A DNA stretch of 64,000 bases, taken from contig NZ_FOSQ01000003.1 in the NCBI RefSeq assembly GCF_900114315.1, positions 372,001 to 436,000 of the forward strand, written 5' to 3'. A program made the translations under genes and the position numbers. The DNA is from Falsiroseomonas stagni DSM 19981. GTDB lineage: Bacteria; Pseudomonadota; Alphaproteobacteria; Acetobacterales; Acetobacteraceae. Within the stretch, counting starts at the first letter, position 1. Each line of letters starts with the position of its first letter. Positions 54,565 to 62,960 of this stretch are shown here, one piece after another. The notes beneath the pieces were generated by a model. That model was not told where the DNA came from. It ran no database searches and saw nothing but the letters and a program-made list of their open reading frames with translations.

Positions 54565-55704
54565 ATGGACGTCCTGCCCGATGAGGATGAGGCCGCCATC
54601 CAGGCGACCGCGGAAGACTTCCTTGCCGCCGAATGCACGCCCGCGCTGGTGCGCGCTGCCGAACGGGATGCGGCGCGCTGGTCGCCCGCGCTGTTCGCAC
54701 GCATCGCGGAACTCGGCTGGCTGCGGCTCTGCCTGCCGGAGGAGGATGGCGGGGACGGGCTGCCGCTGACGCATCTGGCGGTGCTGTTCGACGTGCTGGG
54801 CCGCCACCTGGCCCCCGTGCCGATGCATGGCACGATGGTCGGCGCCATCACGCTGGCGCGCTGCGGCACGCCGGCGCAGCGCGCCATCCTGCCGGCGGTC
54901 GGGCGGGGGGAGGCGCGGATCGCACTCGCCATCCAGGAAGCCGATGGAAGCTGGTCCGCCGATGCGCTGGCCCTGCGCGGGCGGCGGGAGGGGGATGGCA
55001 TCATCCTCGATGGTGCGAAATCCTTCGTCGATGGTTTCCGCGAAAGCACCCACGCCATCGCGGCCTTCCTGCTGGATGGCGCGCCGGCGCTGGCGCTGCT
55101 GGAGAGCGATGCGCCGGGCCTGTCGGCGACGGATCTGGTGACGACGGCGAAGGACAGCAGCGCATCGCTGGTCTTCGATGGCGTCCGCGTGCCGGCATCC
55201 CGCATCATCGCGGGCGCGGCGCCGCTGCGGCTGTTGATGGACCTGGCCGCCGCCTTCCTGGCCGCGCAGATGGCGGGCGCGGCGCGGCGGGCGACGGAAC
55301 GCGCGGCGGATTACGCGAAGGACCGCGTGGCCTTCGGCCAGCCCATCGGCGCCTTCCAGGCCATCCAGCACATGGCGGCGGACATGCTGATCGGCGCGGA
55401 GGGCGCGCAGCTTCTGGCGCGGGAGGCGATCTGGCGGCTGGGGGAGGGCCTGCCCGCGACGGTGGAGGCCGCGCAGGCCAAGGCCTTCGCGAACGAGAAA
55501 TGCCTGGCCGCCTGCCGGTCCGCGCAGCAGATCCATGGCGGCATCGGCTTCATCGAGGTGCATGACCAGCAGCTCTGGTACCGCCGCGTCGCGGCCTGGG
55601 CGCATCGCTGCGGCACCGCGCGCGAACACCGCCGCACCGTCGCCGCCGCGCTGCTGGACCAGCAGGGGCCCGTGCGGCTCGACGTTCCTCTCGTGGCGGA
55701 ATGA
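54565..55704 (+). CDS. acyl-CoA dehydrogenase (second)
   Basis: The 379-residue protein has DAVRA-less but recognisable ACD features: GWLRLCLPEEDGGDG, the C-terminal helical domain with DRVAFGQPIGAFQAIQHMAADM, and QIHGGIGFIEVHDQQLWYRR, the usual closing motif. Paired dehydrogenases often form a hetero-oligomer or act on one pathway. It starts after the inverted-repeat element and overlaps the lyase gene by four bases (ATGA). Confidence 0.9.
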   Translation: MDVLPDEDEAAIQATAEDFLAAECTPALVRAAERDAARWSPALFARIAELGWLRLCLPEEDGGDGLPLTHLAVLFDVLGRHLAPVPMHGTMVGAITLARCGTPAQRAILPAVGRGEARIALAIQEADGSWSADALALRGRREGDGIILDGAKSFVDGFRESTHAIAAFLLDGAPALALLESDAPGLSATDLVTTAKDSSASLVFDGVRVPASRIIAGAAPLRLLMDLAAAFLAAQMAGAARRATERAADYAKDRVAFGQPIGAFQAIQHMAADMLIGAEGAQLLAREAIWRLGEGLPATVEAAQAKAFANEKCLAACRSAQQIHGGIGFIEVHDQQLWYRRVAAWAHRCGTAREHRRTVAAALLDQQGPVRLDVPLVAE

Positions 55705-56678
55705 CCATGCTCCCGACATCCATCCAGATCGTCGAAGTCGGCCCGCGGGAGGGCTGCCAGTTCGAGGGCATCGGCCAGCCCGACAAGATCAGCACCGCCG
55801 ACAAGATCCGGCTGATCGAGGCGCTGGCCGAGACGGGGCTGACATCCATCCAATGCGTCAGCTTCGTCCATCCGAAGCAGGTGCCGCAGATGGCGGATGC
55901 GGAAGCGGTGGTCGCCGGGCTGACGCCGCGCGACGGCGTGCGCTATTCCGGCATCTACCTGAACGATGTCGGCATCCGCCGCGCCATCGCGACGGGCAGG
56001 CTCGCCATTTCCGGCAAGATCACGCTGACGGCCTCCGCCAGCTTCGCGCAGCGCAACCAGAAGCGCAGCCTGGAGGAGGACCTGGCGATGCAGCGCCGCA
56101 TCGCCGCGATCTACCGGGAGAACGGGATCGCCGTGACGTCGGCCAGCGTGATGGCGGCCTTCGGCTGCAACGACGAGGGCGCCATCCCGCCCGCGCGCAT
56201 CGTGGCGCTGGTCGCGCAGCTGCATGAGGTGGCGGAGGAGGCGGGTTCCTCCCTGAAGCTGCTGAGCCTGGCGGATACGATGGGCTGGGCGGACCCCGAG
56301 CTGGTGCGCCGGCTGGCCGGCATGGTGCGGGAACGCTGGCCCGCGCTGCGCCTGCGGCTGCACCTGCACGACACGCGCGGCCTCGCCATCGCCAACACCT
56401 ATGCCGCGCTGCTGGAAGGCGTGGACAGCTTCGATACCGCGGTGGGCGGGCTCGGCGGCTGCCCCTTCGCGGGGCACAAGGGCGCGGCCGGGAATGTGTG
56501 CACGGAGGAGGTGGTCTTCCTGTGCCAGCAGCTCGGCATCGAGACCGGCATCGACCTGCCCGCGCTGATCGACTGCGCGGCGCTGGCGGAATCCATCGTC
56601 GGCCATGAATTGCCGAGCACGCTGGTGCGGTCCTGCCGGGGCGGCGGGTCGCGCCTCAGGGCGCCAGGCGCTTCCTGA
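55701..56678 (+). CDS. HMG-CoA lyase-family enzyme
   Basis: The 325-residue TIM-barrel has IVEVGPREGCQFEG, ASASFAQRN, LADTMGWADPELV, HLHDTRGLAIANTY with the metal-binding histidines, and GLGGCPFAGHKGAAGN with the catalytic cysteine. In classic HMG-CoA lyase the first motif is GPRDGLQNE; here it reads GPREGCQFE, a conservative change at a metal ligand shared by a paralogous subgroup. It cleaves a 3-hydroxy-3-methyl- or related acyl-CoA. Its 3' end overlaps the convergent acetyltransferase by 23 bases. An alternative ATG is at 55707. Confidence 0.88.
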   Translation: MTMLPTSIQIVEVGPREGCQFEGIGQPDKISTADKIRLIEALAETGLTSIQCVSFVHPKQVPQMADAEAVVAGLTPRDGVRYSGIYLNDVGIRRAIATGRLAISGKITLTASASFAQRNQKRSLEEDLAMQRRIAAIYRENGIAVTSASVMAAFGCNDEGAIPPARIVALVAQLHEVAEEAGSSLKLLSLADTMGWADPELVRRLAGMVRERWPALRLRLHLHDTRGLAIANTYAALLEGVDSFDTAVGGLGGCPFAGHKGAAGNVCTEEVVFLCQQLGIETGIDLPALIDCAALAESIVGHELPSTLVRSCRGGGSRLRAPGAS

Positions 56679-57081
56679 AGAAGCGGCGCGCCTGGCCGGG
56701 CGGGTAGTCCTCCAGCGCGCCGAATTCCTCATAGCCCCGGGCGTGGTAGAAGCCGGCGGCCTGGAAGGTGTCGAGCCAGGCGCCGATGGCGCCTTCCTCC
56801 CGCGCCGCATCTTCCGCCTGGGCCAGCAGCCGGGCGCCGAGCCCCTGGCCGCGGCGCGCCTCCTCCACCCACAGCGCCTCGACGAACAGCCAGCGCCAGG
56901 ACAGCACGCCGATGAGGCCGGCGGCGATGGCGCCGGCCTCGTCGCGCAGCAGCCAGGCGATGCGCCGCTGGTCGGGCGGCACGGTCCGGGCGTGATGGGC
57001 GTTGATCGCCTGCGCCAGCGCGCCGCGGGTCTCCGCCCCCGGCGCTTCCTCGACCACGAGGGTCAGCCCCTGTTCCGCCAT
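56656..57081 (-). CDS. GNAT-family N-acetyltransferase
   Basis: The 141-residue protein has the GNAT core: LFVEALWVEEARRGQGLGARLLAQAEDAAREE with the QxxGxG acetyl-CoA loop at about residues 78-88, and the C-terminal GFYHARGYEEFGAL helix-turn. The substrate is unknown. It is convergent with the HMG-CoA-lyase-like gene and divergent from the polysaccharide deacetylase gene. Confidence 0.85.
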   Translation of the reverse strand: MAEQGLTLVVEEAPGAETRGALAQAINAHHARTVPPDQRRIAWLLRDEAGAIAAGLIGVLSWRWLFVEALWVEEARRGQGLGARLLAQAEDAAREEGAIGAWLDTFQAAGFYHARGYEEFGALEDYPPGQARRFFRKRLAP

Positions 57082-57162
57082 GTCAGCCCCGTGTTTCCGA
57101 CGCCATCATGCGGCATAACCCGCCCGGGCGCCGCATGCGCGCGCGCCGGAGAACGCCGCCCG

Positions 57163-57945
57163 ATGTGCCTGGCCTGCCCCGTGACGCGGCGCGGCGTCGC
57201 CACCGCCCTCGCCTGCATCCCCGCCCTGCCGGCAATGGCCGGGGAGGGGACGGCGCTGGTGGAGCCGCGCATGCGGCTGGCGCAGCCCGAGGGCATCGCG
57301 CTGACGCTGGATTGCTGCGGCGGCGGCTTCGATGACCGCATCGCCGGGCTGCTGGTGGAAGCCCGCATCCCCGCGACTCTCTTCGTCACGGCGCTGTGGC
57401 TGCGGCGGAACGGCGCGGCCATGGACCGGCTGCGCCAGCACCCCGACCTCTTCGGCTTCGGCAATCATGGCGGCCGCCACCTGGCGGCGGTGCTGGGCGG
57501 CGGGCGGGTCTTCGGCCAGCCGGGGGTGGGGGATCTGGCGGGGCTGCGGCAGGAGATGGCGGAGGGCGCGGCGGCGATCGCGCAGGCCGGCGGCGGCGCG
57601 CCGCGCTGGTTCCGCGGCGCCACGGCGCGCTACAGCCGCGATGCCCTGCCCGCGATCCGGGACGCCGGCTTCGCCATCGCGGGCTATTCGCTGAACGCCG
57701 ATGGCGGCGCGTCCCTGCCGGCCGCCACCGTCGCGGCGCGGGTCGGGCGCGCGGTGCCGGGCGATGTCATCCTCGGCCACCTGAACCACCCCGAACGCCC
57801 GGCCGGCGCCGGCATCGCCGCCGGGATCGCCGCGCTGCACCGGCGCGGCGCGCGCTTCATCCGGCTGGACCAGCGGGGGCCGGCGGAGGTGGCCTATGCC
57901 ACCGAACCGGCGGACCGCAGCGCCGCGATCCGCGCGGCATCGTAG
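57163..57945 (+). CDS. polysaccharide deacetylase (NodB-like) family protein
   Basis: The 260-residue protein has a signal-like N-terminus (ATALACIPALPAMAGE) and NodB-homology features: IALTLDCCGGGFDDRIAGLL, which carries the metal-site aspartate, FGNHGGRHLAA, WFRGATARYS and a C-terminal GDVILGHLNHPERPAG. It probably deacetylates a glycan in the envelope. Its end overlaps the convergent CoA-transferase gene by 52 bases, an unusually long overlap. I chose the ATG at 57163, giving MCLACPVTRR. Confidence 0.8.
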   Translation: MCLACPVTRRGVATALACIPALPAMAGEGTALVEPRMRLAQPEGIALTLDCCGGGFDDRIAGLLVEARIPATLFVTALWLRRNGAAMDRLRQHPDLFGFGNHGGRHLAAVLGGGRVFGQPGVGDLAGLRQEMAEGAAAIAQAGGGAPRWFRGATARYSRDALPAIRDAGFAIAGYSLNADGGASLPAATVAARVGRAVPGDVILGHLNHPERPAGAGIAAGIAALHRRGARFIRLDQRGPAEVAYATEPADRSAAIRAAS

Positions 57946-59075
57946 CCGATCTCCGCCAGCACATCGTCGGTATGCTCCCCGACCGCGGGGGGCTGCAGGC
58001 GCAGGCCCATCGTCTGCCCGTCGATGGCCAGCGGCAGCGGCGGCAGCTTCGCCACCGCCCCCGTGCCCATCCGGATCGGCAGCATGCGGCCTTCCGCATT
58101 GGCCTGCGGATCCTCGAACAGGTCGGACGGTGTCCGGACCGGGGAGAAGGGGATGCCCGCGGCCTCCAGCGCCTGGCAGAGCGCGTCATGCTCCATCGCG
58201 CGCAGCGCGGCGATGATCGGGGGCATCACCTCCTCCCGCAGCCGGATGCGGTCCGCGTTCTTCTGCAGGCGGGGATCGGTGCCGAGAGGGCCGAGGCCGA
58301 GCAGCCCGCAGAGCGCCTGCCAGTTCCGCTCCGACAGCACGGCGATGAAGACCTGGCGGCCATCGGCGGTGTCGAAGGGTTCGTAGATGCTCCAGGTCTT
58401 GGCGCGTGCCGGCATGGGCACGGGCGGCCTGCCCGTGACCGCCTGCTGCGCCATGTGCGGGGCGACGAAGAAGGAGGCGGTTTCGAACAGCGTGCCCGTC
58501 ACGCGTCGGCCGATGCCATCGGCATCCCGCTGCCGCAGCGCCGCGAAGATGCCGAGCGCGCCCATCAGCCCGCCGGTGATGTCCACCACCGACGCCCCGG
58601 CCCGCATCGGCGTGCCGGGCGGCCCCGTCATGTAGGCGAGGCCCGTCATGTACTGCACCACCTCATCCATCGCCGGGCGGCTTTCATAGGGGCCGGGCAG
58701 GAAGCCCTTCAGCTCGCAGTAGATGAGGCGCGGGTTCAGCGCATGCACCGCATCCCAGCCGAGGCCGAGGCGGTCCATCGTGCCCGGGCCGTAATTCTCG
58801 ATCAGCACATCCGCGCTGGCCAGCAGGTCCTGCGCCGCGCGCAGGCCGTCGGGGGATTTCAGGTCGATGCAGATGCAGCGCTTGTTGCGGTTGAAGTAGG
58901 AGAAGAAGCCGGTCGCGAAGCCGAGCAGCCCGCGCGTCGGATCGCCGAGCGGGGCGGGTTCCACGCGGATCACCGCCGCCCCGAGATCCGCCAGCGCCAC
59001 GCCGCAGGCCGGACCCATCACGGTGTGCCCGAATTCGATGACCTTCAGCCCATCCAGCGGAAGCATGGCGTTCAA
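57894..59075 (-). CDS. CaiB/BaiF-family CoA-transferase (first)
   Basis: The 393-residue protein has the class III CoA-transferase core: LKVIEFGHTVMGPACGVALADLGAAVIRVEP, RNKRCICIDLKSPDG, and RAGASVVDITGGLMGALG, whose aspartate is the likely catalytic residue. It moves CoA between carboxylates. It is the last of four leftward genes, overlapping the upstream MaoC-type gene by four bases (ATGA). The pairing with MaoC hydratase genes and another CaiB gene suggests activation and hydration of an unsaturated or hydroxy acid. Confidence 0.92.
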   Translation of the reverse strand: MNAMLPLDGLKVIEFGHTVMGPACGVALADLGAAVIRVEPAPLGDPTRGLLGFATGFFSYFNRNKRCICIDLKSPDGLRAAQDLLASADVLIENYGPGTMDRLGLGWDAVHALNPRLIYCELKGFLPGPYESRPAMDEVVQYMTGLAYMTGPPGTPMRAGASVVDITGGLMGALGIFAALRQRDADGIGRRVTGTLFETASFFVAPHMAQQAVTGRPPVPMPARAKTWSIYEPFDTADGRQVFIAVLSERNWQALCGLLGLGPLGTDPRLQKNADRIRLREEVMPPIIAALRAMEHDALCQALEAAGIPFSPVRTPSDLFEDPQANAEGRMLPIRMGTGAVAKLPPLPLAIDGQTMGLRLQPPAVGEHTDDVLAEIGYDAARIAALRSAGSVA

Positions 59076-59554
59076 TCCCGCGGCGGCACGAAGGGATAGG
59101 GCACGGCGGGACCGCCGCGATAGGGCAGGGCGATGGTGGCGCGGCCCGGGGTGTTGTCCTTGCCGGCGCGGTTGAGGATGCCGAATTCGACCTCGACCAG
59201 GCCGTAATCCGCCGCCCTTCGCGTCGCGGCGACGTGGCCCTGCACGGTCAGCACCTCATCCACCACATCCATGCCGCGGAACTGGTAGCTGACCTTCCAC
59301 AGCCAGCCGCGCGGGCCGGCCCAGTCCTTCAGGCACTGCACGATGAATTGCTGCTTGAAGGACCCGTTCACCAGGATGTCCGGCAGCCTGTCATGCCCGA
59401 TGGCGAAGTCCCGGTCGTAGTGGATGCGGTGCCAGTTCTCCATCGCCGCCGACCAGCGCATCAGATGCGCGGTGCGCAGCGGTCCCTTCACCAGCGGCGG
59501 CAGCGCATCGCCCGGTGCCACATCCTCGAAGCAGGGGGTTGTCGTCGCGGGCAT
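59072..59554 (-). CDS. MaoC-type (hotdog) hydratase subunit
   Basis: The 160-residue protein has a single hotdog domain: FEDVAPGDALPPLVKGPL, TAHLMRWSAAMENWHRIHYDRDFA with the hydratase-2-like Asp-His dyad, and VRFRGMD-like YQFRGMDVVDEVLTVQG. It likely forms a two-subunit hydratase with the protein encoded immediately upstream. The two genes share one base. Confidence 0.83.
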   Translation of the reverse strand: MPATTTPCFEDVAPGDALPPLVKGPLRTAHLMRWSAAMENWHRIHYDRDFAIGHDRLPDILVNGSFKQQFIVQCLKDWAGPRGWLWKVSYQFRGMDVVDEVLTVQGHVAATRRAADYGLVEVEFGILNRAGKDNTPGRATIALPYRGGPAVPYPFVPPRD

Positions 59555-60084
59555 CAGACGGGCCTCCGCAAGGAGGTGCGGCGCACGCGCATCAGCAGCT
59601 CCCCCTCCGCCGTGGTGAATTCGCTGAGGATGTGGATGAGGAAGAGCGGCCCCTTGCTGGTCTGCTTCGCCTCGATATCCGCGTAGCTCGACCGCACGCG
59701 GACCTTCTCGCCCCAGCGGGCGTAGCGCAGGAACTCCACCTCCGACCCGCCGGCGAGGACGTTGTAGCCGCGGAAGGGCAGGATCTCCGGCAGGCCGAGG
59801 GTCGCCACGGTGCCCGCGCCATCATGGTCCGGATCCTCCGCGAAGGCGGCGAAGGGGTCGGGCGTGCCGAAGGGGCGGCGGAACATCGCCGTCGGGAACA
59901 GCGGGGGCGCCACGGGGCCGCCATGCCGGGCGCTGGCCTCGTCATCCCGCCAATAGGCGGGGTCGTCATCCATGATGGCCTGGGCGAAGCGGCGGACCGC
60001 GCCGGGCTCCACCGCTTCCGGCGCGAATTCATGGTCGGTCGACACGCCGATATAGGCGGCGACCCCCTCGGGCAGCATCGACAT
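59554..60084 (-). CDS. FAS1-like/MaoC N-terminal hotdog dehydratase subunit
   Basis: The 176-residue protein matches the N-terminal (FAS1-like) half of two-domain MaoC hydratases: DHEFAPEAVEPGAVRRFAQAIMDDDP, GPVAPPLFPTAMFR and RGYNVLAGGSEVEFLRYARWGEKV. In many bacteria the two hotdog halves are fused; here they are adjacent genes, consistent with an alpha-beta dimer. It is 86 bases downstream of the second CoA-transferase gene. Confidence 0.83.
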   Translation of the reverse strand: MSMLPEGVAAYIGVSTDHEFAPEAVEPGAVRRFAQAIMDDDPAYWRDDEASARHGGPVAPPLFPTAMFRRPFGTPDPFAAFAEDPDHDGAGTVATLGLPEILPFRGYNVLAGGSEVEFLRYARWGEKVRVRSSYADIEAKQTSKGPLFLIHILSEFTTAEGELLMRVRRTSLRRPV

Positions 60085-60170
60085 GCGCTTGGTGTTTCCC
60101 CCGTATTCCCGCGGAGGATTGGAGGCGCGGCGCCGGGCGAAGGCAACCCCGCCCGGGCCCGAACACCGCC

Positions 60171-61403
60171 TCAGATCACCTTCGCCCGTCGCAGCGCGGC
60201 CAGGCCATCCGAATCGTAGCCGAGTTCGCCGAGGATGACGGCGGTGTCCTGCCCGAGTCCGGGCGGCGGCGAGGGCGGCGGCTCGACCTCGCCCTTCATG
60301 GTCAGGCCGATGCCGCCGACCTTCACGTCAGAGCCTTCGCAGTGGCGCTGGAAGCCGCGATCCCGCAGCTGCGGCAGGGCCAGTGCCTCGGGGATGCCGA
60401 GGATGGGGCCGCAGGGCACGCCGTGGCGCGCCAGGATCGCTTCCCACTCCGCGGTGGTGCGGCCGGCCAGCGCTCCATTCACCAGGGCCTTCACCGCCGC
60501 GCCGCGGCGGAAGCGGGCCTGGCGGTCCGCGAGTTGCGGATCCGTCTTCCAGCCCGGCTGTCCCACGGCGTCGCACAGCGCGTGGAACTGGTGATCCTCG
60601 TTGCAGACGATGTTGATGTGGCCGTCCTGCGTGCGGAAGGTGCCGGAGGGGACGGAGGAGCGGCTGTCATTGCCGAGGCGCGTCGGCACCGTGCCGGCAT
60701 TGACGAAGTCGGAGACGATCCAGGCCGCCATGACCAGGGTGGATTCCAGCATGGAGACATCGACCATCCCGCCGATGCCCGTCTGCCGCGCGCGGAAGAG
60801 GGCGGCGACGGTGCCGAGCGCGGCGATGGCGGCGGCGAAGCTGTCGGAGACGACGAAGCCGGCGCGGCTCGGCGTGCCGTCTTCCGGGCCCGTCAGGCTC
60901 ATCAGCCCCGACATGCCCTGGATGATCTGGTCATAGGCGGCGCGCTGCGCCAGCGGCCCGTCCTGCCCGAAGCCGGAGACGGCGCAATAGACCAGGCCGG
61001 GCCTGATGTCCTTCAGCTGCGCGTAGCCGAGGCCGAGCTTGTCCATCGTGCCGGGGCGGAAATTCTCGAACACCGCATCCGCCGTGGCGACCAGGCGGCG
61101 GAAGATGGCGGCGCCCTCCGGCGACTTCAGGTCCAGCGTGATGGATCGCTTGCCGGCATTGGTGCCGAGGAAGGAGGCGCCCATCAGCGCCGCGTTGCGC
61201 GCGGGATCGGTGCCGATCCGGCGGGCCAGGTCGCCGGTGCCGGGGCGCTCCACCTTGATGACCTCCGCGCCGAGGCTGGCGAGGAGATAGGTGCCGAGCG
61301 GGCCCGCGATGACGGTGGAGACATCGATGATGCGCACGCCTTCCAGCGGGCGCGGCGTGCGAGCGGGGAGGGCGGTGTCCGTGGCGGCGGTGTCGGGCGG
61401 CAC
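60171..61403 (-). CDS. CaiB/BaiF-family CoA-transferase (second)
   Basis: The 410-residue protein has GVRIIDVSTVIAGPLGTYLLASLGAEVIKVE, RSITLDLKSPEG, and SRAGFVVSDSFAAAIAALG with the probable catalytic aspartate. It is the first gene of the leftward four-gene set. It is divergent from the third Bug gene across 392 bp that hold an operator-like palindrome. The N-terminal 20 residues are an extra tail of alanines and threonines. Confidence 0.92.
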   Translation of the reverse strand: MPPDTAATDTALPARTPRPLEGVRIIDVSTVIAGPLGTYLLASLGAEVIKVERPGTGDLARRIGTDPARNAALMGASFLGTNAGKRSITLDLKSPEGAAIFRRLVATADAVFENFRPGTMDKLGLGYAQLKDIRPGLVYCAVSGFGQDGPLAQRAAYDQIIQGMSGLMSLTGPEDGTPSRAGFVVSDSFAAAIAALGTVAALFRARQTGIGGMVDVSMLESTLVMAAWIVSDFVNAGTVPTRLGNDSRSSVPSGTFRTQDGHINIVCNEDHQFHALCDAVGQPGWKTDPQLADRQARFRRGAAVKALVNGALAGRTTAEWEAILARHGVPCGPILGIPEALALPQLRDRGFQRHCEGSDVKVGGIGLTMKGEVEPPPSPPPGLGQDTAVILGELGYDSDGLAALRRAKVI

Positions 61404-61660
61404 GCTGCGTCTCCTGGGTGGTCGAGAGGAGGCCTGGATGCGCGGCCCGCACGGGCACGGCCCGTCGCCGCCCCCACGCCCCCGGTTTCACGGAGGGCGG
61501 CCCCGGGATCAAGATGGGCCGCGGCGCCGCGGTGCGGTGGCGGGGCGATGGTGACCTGCTGCGCGATCGGGCGCCCGGGGCCTGATCAGTGGCCATCGGT
61601 ATCGCGAGGCAGCGGAGCGCTTGCGAGGCCCTGCGTCCGGCGAAGGAGGTGGGGCGACTC

Positions 61661-61690
61661 ATATTCGAAGACGGTTGAATTTTCGAATAT
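61661..61690. promoter_or_regulatory. palindromic operator candidate between CoA-transferase and Bug genes
   Basis: Arms ATATTCGAA (61661-61669) and TTCGAATAT (61682-61690) are perfect complements separated by 12 bases, so their centres are 21 bp apart, two helical turns. They stand in an AT-rich island within the 392-bp divergent gap, which holds no gene. A dimeric regulator of the LysR, TetR or GntR type is a plausible user; none is encoded beside it. Confidence 0.5.
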
Positions 61691-61795
61691 GCTGTGAGAG
61701 GTTGGACCCCAACGGAAGGTGGAGCCCCGATGCAGGGCGGCCGCACCGTGGCAGGCAGCCAAGGCCGGCCATCGGTTCAGGGAGGGAGTTTCTGG

Positions 61796-62809
61796 GTGAC
61801 AGATCGGATCAATGTCCGCCGGCTTGTGCCCGGCGCCCTCATCGACACGCCGCCCTTGTCGCGTCGGCTCCTGCTCGGCAGCCTTGGTGCCCTTGCCGCC
61901 GGCCCGGCCCTGGCGGCCTATCCGGAACGTCCGATCACCATGCTGCACGGTTTCGCGCCGGGCGGTTCGGCGGATGCGCTGGCGCGGGTGCTCGCCCCCT
62001 CGCTGGGCAGCCTGCTCGGCCAGACCGTCCTGGTTGAGCCGCGCCCGGGCGCTGGCGGGATGGTTGCTTCGTCGGTGATCAGCCGGGCCCCGGCGGATGG
62101 CTACACGATCGGCCTGATCACCGGCGGCCATGCCGTGGCGGCTGCCTTCGGCCGCAATATCACCTTCGATCCGGTCGGCGGCTTCTCCTGGATTTCCCGC
62201 GTGGTCGAATTCGGCTTTGTGATCGCCGTGCGGGCCGAAAACCAGGCGCGCGACCTGGCTGCGCTGCTGCGCTCGGCCACCGCGGCCAATGGGCTTACAT
62301 TCGGGTCGGCCGGCACGGGATCGACCCACCATTTGGCTGGCGAGATGCTGGGGGTGATGTCCGGCGCGCAACTGGTCCACGTTCCCTACCGCGGGGAGTC
62401 GGATGCGATCGTCGGCCTGATGGCGGGAAATCTGGACTTCGCGGTCATCACCACCGTCACCGCGGGCCCTCATATCCAGGGCGGCAGGCTGCGGGCGCTG
62501 GCGGTGACGGCACCCGAGCCCTTGCCGGCCTTCCCCAACGTGCCGCCCGTGGGCGAGACGGTGCCGGGCTACGCGGTCACGACATGGGCCGGCCTGGCCG
62601 CCCCCGCCGGCCTGCCCGAACCGGTCCTGCAAAGACTCCATCAGGCGGTGATCGCCTTGTCGGGGCAGCCGGAGCACCGGACCAGGCTGGCGGCGTTGGT
62701 GGATGGTCGGGTCCACACCAGTTCCCCGTCGGAACTGCGCAACCTCGTGGCGAGCGAGATCGCACGGTGGCGCGAGCTGATCGCCGCCAGGCAGCTGACG
62801 CCCGGATGA
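61796..62809 (+). CDS. Bug-family tripartite tricarboxylate transporter substrate-binding protein (third copy)
   Basis: The 337-residue protein starts at GTG 61796, chosen because AGGGAGGGAG (61779-61788) precedes it at the right distance. A twin-arginine-like signal (PLSRRLLLGSLGALAAGPALA) follows, then ITMLHGFAPGGSADALARVL and LVHVPYRGESDAIVGLMAGN, the family motifs. It probably binds a carboxylate. It is divergent from the CoA-transferase operon and may feed it. Confidence 0.9.
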   Translation: MTDRINVRRLVPGALIDTPPLSRRLLLGSLGALAAGPALAAYPERPITMLHGFAPGGSADALARVLAPSLGSLLGQTVLVEPRPGAGGMVASSVISRAPADGYTIGLITGGHAVAAAFGRNITFDPVGGFSWISRVVEFGFVIAVRAENQARDLAALLRSATAANGLTFGSAGTGSTHHLAGEMLGVMSGAQLVHVPYRGESDAIVGLMAGNLDFAVITTVTAGPHIQGGRLRALAVTAPEPLPAFPNVPPVGETVPGYAVTTWAGLAAPAGLPEPVLQRLHQAVIALSGQPEHRTRLAALVDGRVHTSSPSELRNLVASEIARWRELIAARQLTPG

Positions 62810-62824
62810 GGCTGGACCCCTGGA

Positions 62825-62960
62825 TGTCGTTGCTATGGAGGTTGTCCCTCCGGGGCTGAGTTGGTTGGCTGTGGTTGCGAGGCCAACACCCAGCAACTCG
62901 GAGCCCCGGATGGACAGCCATGAGAATGCCCGAACCACGCCGAGCGCGCCCGCAGGCTGA
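62825..62960 (+). mobile_element. IS481-like insertion-sequence remnant
   Basis: A start ATG at 62910 opens MDSHENARTTPSAPAG and then stops at 62958. The MDSHENARTTP opening resembles the N-terminus of IS481-family transposases (usually MNxHKNARTTP). About 85 bases upstream, beginning TGTCGTTGCTATGG, could be the left end of the element. The transposase body is gone. No second end was found in the window. Confidence 0.5.

Noticed and set aside
52157-54700. 847-codon minus-strand frame opposite the Bug and acyl-CoA dehydrogenase genes
   Set aside because: Antisense of well-recognised genes; no domain visible.
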